Below are positions 60,024 to 64,000 of a stretch of DNA of 64,000 nt, in pieces (positions within the stretch are counted from its first letter, which is position 1; each line of letters begins with the position of its first letter). The stretch is from Rubrivivax sp. (GTDB taxonomy: Bacteria > Pseudomonadota > Gammaproteobacteria > Burkholderiales > Burkholderiaceae_C): the NCBI GenBank assembly GCA_027487905.1, contig JAIYCR010000002.1, forward strand, positions 100,687-164,686. Reading direction: 5' to 3'. Under the pieces are notes generated by a model. It worked only from the letters and a program-made list of their open reading frames with translations. It made no database searches and was not told the DNA's origin. The translations under genes were made by a program, and so were the position numbers.

Positions 60024-61952
60024 ATGCAATTCCACCTGAACGGCTTCCGCCCCGGCGACCCCCACCTCAGCGACCCCGCACCCGACGCCCTGCCCCGCAC
60101 CGACGCGGTGCCGCAAGAGGTCGATGTGCTGATCGTGGGCTGCGGCCCGGCCGGGCTGACGCTGGCCGCCCAGCTGGCCGCGTTCCCGGACATCCGCACC
60201 TGCATCGTCGAACAGAAGGAAGGCCCGCTGCAGCTCGGGCAGGCCGACGGCATTGCCTGCCGCACGATGGAGATGTTCGAGGCTTTCAACTTCAGCGAGA
60301 AGGTGCTCAAGGAGGCCTGCGAAATCCACGAGGTGACCTTCTGGAAGCCCGGCGAGGCCGACCCCGCCCGCATCCAGCGGCATGGCCGCGTGCAGGACAC
60401 CGAGGACGGCTTGTCGGAGTTCCCGCACGTGATCCTCAACCAGGCCCGCGTGCACGACTTCTTCCTCGAGACGATGCGCCAGTCGCCTAGCCGGCTCGAG
60501 CCGCACTACGGGCGCCGCTTCGTCGACTTCACCGTCGACCCGGATGCCCCTGACCATCCGGTATGGGTGCGCCTCGAACGCGCGGCCGGCCCCCACGCGG
60601 GCACGTTGGAGACGGTGCGCGCCCGGTATGTGGTGGGCTGCGACGGCGCTCGCAGCGGCGTGCGCCGCGCCCTGGGGCTGCAGCTGGCGGGCGACTCGGC
60701 CAACCAGGCCTGGGGCGTGATGGACCTGCTGGCCGTGACGAGCTTTCCGGACATCCGCTTCAAGGCGGCGGTGCAGTCGGCCAGCGGCAACCTGCTCGTC
60801 ATTCCGCGCGAGGGCGACCATCTCGTGCGGCTCTATGTGGAGATGGACAAGCTCGGCGAGGACGAGCGCGTGGGCAGCCGCAACATCGGCCTCGACCAGC
60901 TGATCGCCAAGGCCCGCAGCATCCTGCACCCCTACACGCTCGAGGTGAAGGAAGTGCCCTGGTGGTCGGTCTACGAGATCGGCCAGCGCATCTGCGACCG
61001 CTACGACGATGTACCGGCAGCGGCGGGCGGCACGCGCTTTCCCCGGGTGTTCATTGCCGGCGACGCCTGCCACACCCACAGCCCCAAGGCGGGCCAGGGC
61101 ATGAACTTCTCCATGCAGGACAGCTTCAACCTCGGCTGGAAGCTCGCCGCCGTGCTGCGCCAGCAGGCCACCGAGGCGCTGCTGCACACCTATTCCGCCG
61201 AGCGCCAGCCCGCCGCCCAGCAGCTGATCGACTTCGACCGCGAGTGGGCCAAGATGTTCAGCGACCCCGCCAAGCGCGGGCAGGGCAGCGACGACGCACA
61301 GGGCGTGGACCCGAAGGAGTTCCAGCGCTATTTCCAGCGCCACGGCCGCTTCACCGCCGGCGTCGGCACGCACTACACGCCCTCGCTCATCACCGGGGCG
61401 AGCACCCACCAGGCGCTTGCCACCGGCTTCGTCATCGGCACCCGGTTCCACTCCGCGCCGGTGCTGCGCGTGGCCGACGCCAAGCCGGTGCAGCTTGGCC
61501 ACGCCGGCAAGGCCGACGGGCGCTGGCGGCTGTATGCCTTCGCCAGGGCGAATGACCACCAGCCCCAGGTGCGCACCGGCGTGCGCGCGCTGTGCGAGTT
61601 CCTGCTGGACGCCGCCGATTCGCCGCTGCGCCGCCACACGCGGGCGCAACACGACATCGATTCGGTGTTCGATCTGCGGGCCATCTTCCAGGCGCCGCAC
61701 ACCGAGGTGGACCTTTCGACGCTGCCGGATCTGCTGCTGCCCACCAAGGGGCGGCTCGGGCTTCGGGACTACGACAAGGTGTTCTGCTCGGTGTTGCGGG
61801 ACGGGCCGGATGTGTTCGAGCTTCGCGGGGTCGACAGAAGGGAGGGGGCGCTGGTGGTGGTGCGGCCGGATCAGTATGTGGCGCAGGTGCTGCCGTTGAG
61901 GGGGCTCGTGGCGCTGGCGGAATTTTTTGGGGGGTTCATGAAGCGGGTGTGA
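60024..61952 (+). CDS. mobA: 3-hydroxybenzoate 4-monooxygenase (MobA-like)
   Basis: A 642-residue FAD-dependent aromatic hydroxylase of the phenol-hydroxylase fold. FAD motif GCGPAG at residues 39-44, DG motif 'VVGCDGARSGVRR', and GD motif 'GDACHTHSPKAGQGMNFSMQD' (in part). The N terminus MQFHLNGFRPGDP and 'GQADGIACRTMEMF' match my memory of Comamonas MobA, which converts 3-hydroxybenzoate to protocatechuate; the C-terminal thioredoxin-like domain is present. It stands alone, with no regulator beside it. Possible alternative: another 3-hydroxyaromatic acid hydroxylase. Confidence 0.88.
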   Translation: MQFHLNGFRPGDPHLSDPAPDALPRTDAVPQEVDVLIVGCGPAGLTLAAQLAAFPDIRTCIVEQKEGPLQLGQADGIACRTMEMFEAFNFSEKVLKEACEIHEVTFWKPGEADPARIQRHGRVQDTEDGLSEFPHVILNQARVHDFFLETMRQSPSRLEPHYGRRFVDFTVDPDAPDHPVWVRLERAAGPHAGTLETVRARYVVGCDGARSGVRRALGLQLAGDSANQAWGVMDLLAVTSFPDIRFKAAVQSASGNLLVIPREGDHLVRLYVEMDKLGEDERVGSRNIGLDQLIAKARSILHPYTLEVKEVPWWSVYEIGQRICDRYDDVPAAAGGTRFPRVFIAGDACHTHSPKAGQGMNFSMQDSFNLGWKLAAVLRQQATEALLHTYSAERQPAAQQLIDFDREWAKMFSDPAKRGQGSDDAQGVDPKEFQRYFQRHGRFTAGVGTHYTPSLITGASTHQALATGFVIGTRFHSAPVLRVADAKPVQLGHAGKADGRWRLYAFARANDHQPQVRTGVRALCEFLLDAADSPLRRHTRAQHDIDSVFDLRAIFQAPHTEVDLSTLPDLLLPTKGRLGLRDYDKVFCSVLRDGPDVFELRGVDRREGALVVVRPDQYVAQVLPLRGLVALAEFFGGFMKRV

Positions 61953-61984
61953 GGGCGGAGGGACAACCGAAACCTTGAAAGACG

Positions 61985-62617
61985 ATGCAGAAGAAGCGAC
62001 AATCGCCGCCGAATATGCATCACTCTCTTCCCAGCCTCTTGTTCCCCGAATACCGCCGCCGGGTGCTTGCCCTGCTGCTGCTCAAGCCCGAAGAGGCGCT
62101 GCACGGGCGGGAGATCGCCCGCCGCACCGGCCTGCCGGCCGGCACCATCACGCGAGAACTGGTCAAGCTGGCCGACGTGGGCCTGCTCAACCGAGACAAG
62201 CGCGGCAACCAGCAGGTCTACAGCGCCAACACCGCCGGGCCCATTTACACCGAGCTCGCCAGCATCCTGCGCAAGACCTCGGGCCTGGCCGACGTGCTGC
62301 GGCAGGCATTGGCGCCCGCGGCCACCCAACTCCGCGTGGCCTTCATCTTCGGCTCTGTGGCCCAGGGGCGCGAGACTGCCGGCAGCGACATCGACGTGAT
62401 GCTGATCGGCGACATCAGTTTCCGCCAGGCGGTGGAGCTGCTGCACCCCACGCAGGCCGCGCTCGGCCGCGAGGTGAACCCCAAGGTGTTCTCGCCGGCC
62501 GAGTTCAGTGCCAAGGCCACCACCGAACCCTTTCTGGCCGAAGTGCTGGCCCGGCCCAAGCTCTTCCTGATCGGACATGCGCATGACCTTGAAGAACCTG
62601 CTGGGCATCCGCCTTGA
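61985..62617 (+). CDS. Winged-helix MNT-type nucleotidyltransferase
   Basis: A 210-residue protein: an N-terminal winged helix (residues about 20-85, 'LHGREIARRTGLPAGTITRELVKL') fused to a minimal nucleotidyltransferase domain with GS at 123-124 and metal-binding Asp135/Asp137 (AGSDIDVML). Such proteins act as antitoxins in MNT-HEPN modules, where they AMPylate the HEPN toxin, or as small regulators. ATG 61985 or 62015. Its 3' end overlaps the start of a HEPN-like frame (62583), the expected partner position, but that partner is truncated. Confidence 0.85.
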   Translation: MQKKRQSPPNMHHSLPSLLFPEYRRRVLALLLLKPEEALHGREIARRTGLPAGTITRELVKLADVGLLNRDKRGNQQVYSANTAGPIYTELASILRKTSGLADVLRQALAPAATQLRVAFIFGSVAQGRETAGSDIDVMLIGDISFRQAVELLHPTQAALGREVNPKVFSPAEFSAKATTEPFLAEVLARPKLFLIGHAHDLEEPAGHPP

Positions 62618-62790
62618 TGTCGTGCCGGCGGACAAGGGGCTGGTGGGCAAGTTGCTCCGGAGACTTGGTCCCCGACGCCGCAGCGGTCGAGTGCCTGGCC
62701 AGCGCTCAGGAGTTGATGGCCCATGTACGGCGTTGGTTGCTGTCACAGCGGCCGGATCTGCTGTGGATCTTTTCAAGGCCCTTCCCGCCT
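62583..62790 (+). pseudogene. Remnant of a HEPN-domain partner gene
   Basis: The frame starting ATG 62583 reads MTLKNLLGIRLDVVPADKG, like the N terminus of HEPN toxins paired with MNT antitoxins, then loses sense after KLLRR (about 62664). In the frame one base on, 'LVPDAAAVECLASAQELMAHVRRWLLSQRPDLL' (62668-62765 region, quoted across two parts) looks like the C-terminal helix of the same family. The central part, including the RxxxxH catalytic motif, is absent. I read it as an internal deletion leaving both ends. Confidence 0.55.
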
Positions 62791-63530
62791 TTCTGCTCTC
62801 GGCCGCGGCGATCGCCTCGCTGACCGCCTCAGCCGCGCCGGCAGAGTCGGCGCGAGGACCTGTGCAGACGCAGGTGCATCTGCTCGACGGCCACCGCGTG
62901 ACGCTGGACGTCTACCCCGCTGCCGGGCCGCCGCGGGGCGCCGTCGTCCTGTCGCACGGCTTCACGCGCAGCCGGCGCACGATGGCGGGCCATGCCCAGG
63001 CGCTGGCCGATGCCGGCGTGCTGGCGCTGACGCCGGACCTGCCCTGCACCTTCGACTTCCGCTGCAACGCCGGCGCCCTGTCCGCGCTGGTCGGCTCGCT
63101 GCGCGCCGGCGGAAGCTTCGGCGCCCCTGTGGAACGGGTCGTGCTGGTGGGCTTTTCCGCCGGCGGGCTTTCCAGCCTGCTGGCAGCGGACACGCCCGGC
63201 GTGGTCGGCTTCGTCGGCCTCGACCCGTTTGACCGCACCATGCCGGGCGAAGCTCAACGGCTCGGCCTGGCAGCGGCCGGCCGGCTGCAGACGGAAGCGC
63301 TGCTGCTGCGTGCACCGCCCTCCCGCTGCAACGCCGAAGCCGTGGCGGCGCCCTGGGCCGCCGCGCTGCCGGCGCTGTGGCGCGACGAGCGGATCGAAGG
63401 TGCCTCGCACTGCGACTTCGAGTCGCCCAGCGACTGGATGTGCCGCCTGGCCTGTGGCGACACCGACGCCGCACGCCAGCAGCGAGTGCGGCGCGGGCTG
63501 CTCGACGCCGCTGCACGCTGGCTGCGCTGA
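62763..63530 (+). CDS. Exported alpha/beta-hydrolase
   Basis: A 255-residue hydrolase with a signal peptide (ALPAFLLSAAAIASLTASAAPA). Fold landmarks are 'VVLSHGFTRSRRTM' (oxyanion region HG), nucleophile Ser132 in GFSAGG, an Asp in 'GLDPFDRT' and the late His in 'EGASHCDFES'. Four cysteines in the second half (for example CTFDFRC and CRLAC) suggest disulfides. The start is uncertain: GTG 62763 gives a clean signal peptide; the longer frame from 62577 begins with the HEPN remnant and is probably fortuitous. Resembles chlorophyllase/PHB-depolymerase-like esterases; substrate unknown. Confidence 0.75.
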   Translation: MDLFKALPAFLLSAAAIASLTASAAPAESARGPVQTQVHLLDGHRVTLDVYPAAGPPRGAVVLSHGFTRSRRTMAGHAQALADAGVLALTPDLPCTFDFRCNAGALSALVGSLRAGGSFGAPVERVVLVGFSAGGLSSLLAADTPGVVGFVGLDPFDRTMPGEAQRLGLAAAGRLQTEALLLRAPPSRCNAEAVAAPWAAALPALWRDERIEGASHCDFESPSDWMCRLACGDTDAARQQRVRRGLLDAAARWLR

Positions 63531-63536
63531 GATCGC

Positions 63537-63581
63537 CACCGGCTGGGCGGTCAGGTGCGGGTCTCGGCGGCCGAGCCGGTG
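63537..63581 (+). terminator. Nested hairpins after the hydrolase gene
   Basis: Outer arms CACCGGCT (63537-63544) and AGCCGGTG (63574-63581) and an inner hairpin CTCGG-CGG-CCGAG (63563-63575), followed by GAGGATTCTTC. In the 101-bp convergent gap before the YciH gene. T-run weak. Confidence 0.35.
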
Positions 63582-63631
63582 AGGATTCTTCAGCAAGCGC
63601 TCCAGCAAACGCGCCCCAAGCCCGCCGAGCC

Positions 63632-63973
63632 TCAGCCCCCCACGCGCTTGACCCGATGCCCCGCCTGCGCCAGCCAGGCCATCACACGCTCGACATGGTC
63701 CCCCTGCACCTCGAGCACGCCCTCCTTGGCCGTCCCCCCCGCACCGCACGCCGCCCGCAGCTGCTTGCCCACGGCCACCAGCGCATTGGCGTCGAGCGCC
63801 AGGCCGCGCACCACGGTCACCGTCTTGCCGCCGCGGCCCTGTTTCTCTCGGCCGACGCGCACCGTGCCATCGCCGGCCGGGGTGGGCTGGGCGGCGCGGC
63901 AGCTGCAGGAGGCCACCGGCTGGCGGCAGCCCGGGCAGATGCGTCCGTGGTCGGTGCTGTAGACGAGGGCCAT
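63632..63973 (-). CDS. yciH: YciH/SUI1-family translation initiation factor-like protein
   Basis: A 113-residue eIF1/SUI1-domain protein. It begins with a cysteine cluster (Cys13, Cys16, Cys23, Cys25) found in betaproteobacterial and other YciH proteins, followed by the SUI1 core 'GKTVTVVRGLALDANALVAVGKQLRAACGAGGTAKEG' (in part) and 'IVEVQGDH'-like 'VLEVQGDHVERV'. Thought to bind the ribosome and affect start-site selection under stress. Complete within the window; 27 bp remain to the right edge. Confidence 0.92.
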   Translation of the reverse strand: MALVYSTDHGRICPGCRQPVASCSCRAAQPTPAGDGTVRVGREKQGRGGKTVTVVRGLALDANALVAVGKQLRAACGAGGTAKEGVLEVQGDHVERVMAWLAQAGHRVKRVGG

Positions 63974-64000
63974 GGCGGACGATCGTACAAGCGCCCGCCG

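Noticed and set aside
62577..63530. Single 317-residue hydrolase starting at 62577
   Set aside because: The first 60 residues match a HEPN-like start followed by Arg-rich nonsense; a signal peptide and fold begin only after GTG 62763.
1..64000. CRISPR arrays, tRNA/rRNA genes, insertion sequences, prophage or integrase genes, attachment sites
   Set aside because: Looked for spaced direct repeats, tRNA T-loop sequences, transposase motifs and long inverted repeats; none seen. A search with tRNAscan-SE and ISfinder would be decisive.

Overview
The window is GC-rich bacterial chromosome (about 70% by eye, not computed), densely coding, with no tRNA, rRNA, CRISPR array, insertion sequence or prophage that I can see. 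The mix of an IclR-type pobA/pobR pair, mobA-type 3-hydroxybenzoate 4-monooxygenase, Bug (TctC-like) binding protein, AtuA-family protein, EgtB and many NitT/TauT-type ABC systems points to a betaproteobacterium of the order Burkholderiales (Comamonadaceae or the Leptothrix/Rubrivivax/Roseateles group). This placement is inferred from gene content, not from a marker-gene tree.

Layout. 1-3.7 kb: aromatic catabolism; pobA, a VOC protein and a cut-off cytochrome P450 on the minus strand, divergent from the IclR regulator pobR, with a three-repeat operator between them. 3.8-12.4 kb: mainly housekeeping and envelope genes on the minus strand (PagL-like lipid A deacylase, chemotaxis receptor, CopA copper ATPase, EgtB, YgjP-like metallopeptidase, a small conserved protein, an NHL/SMP-30-like lipoprotein). 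12.6-30.0 kb: a large catabolic island: aldehyde dehydrogenase, two 3-hydroxyisobutyrate-dehydrogenase-type reductases, EthD protein, a D-apionate-lactonase-like protein, LysR regulator, mandelate-racemase-type enolase, SMP-30 lactonase, SDR, a complete NitT/TauT ABC transporter, CitE-type CoA-ester lyase, CaiB-type CoA-transferase and a DadA-like flavoprotein. It reads as uptake and oxidation of a plant-derived sugar acid or lactone, ending in CoA-ester cleavage.

30.0-45.5 kb: fifteen genes, all on the minus strand and often overlapping by 4 bp, divergent from a LysR gene with a perfect LTTR palindrome between. They encode a ring-opening amidohydrolase (cyanuric acid hydrolase/barbiturase family), a dihydropyrimidinase/allantoinase-like cyclic amidohydrolase, an AtzB/cytosine-deaminase-like amidohydrolase, an isochorismatase-fold amidase, a LOG nucleotide phosphoribohydrolase, a DUF3830 protein, an IPNS-like Fe(II)/2OG oxygenase, an SDR, an MFS carrier, one ABC permease/ATPase pair and three NMT1-type binding proteins. 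I read it as an uptake and ring-opening system for a nitrogen heterocycle (pyrimidine, hydantoin or triazine type) whose substrate is not known to me; it is the best candidate here for an undescribed pathway.

45.5-55 kb: patatin-like phospholipase, a Nudix regulator of NrtR type divergent from a frameshifted metallophosphoesterase, then a LysR-controlled AtuA/Bug/SDR operon and a large unknown membrane protein. 55.2-60 kb: a 1469-residue SF1 helicase fused to a PD-(D/E)XK-like nuclease and a zinc ribbon, overlapping a small secreted protein with three cysteine repeats. 60-64 kb: mobA, an MNT nucleotidyltransferase with a decayed HEPN partner, an exported alpha/beta hydrolase and a YciH/SUI1 protein. 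PobA and MobA both yield protocatechuate, so the two ends of the window feed the same ring-cleavage route.
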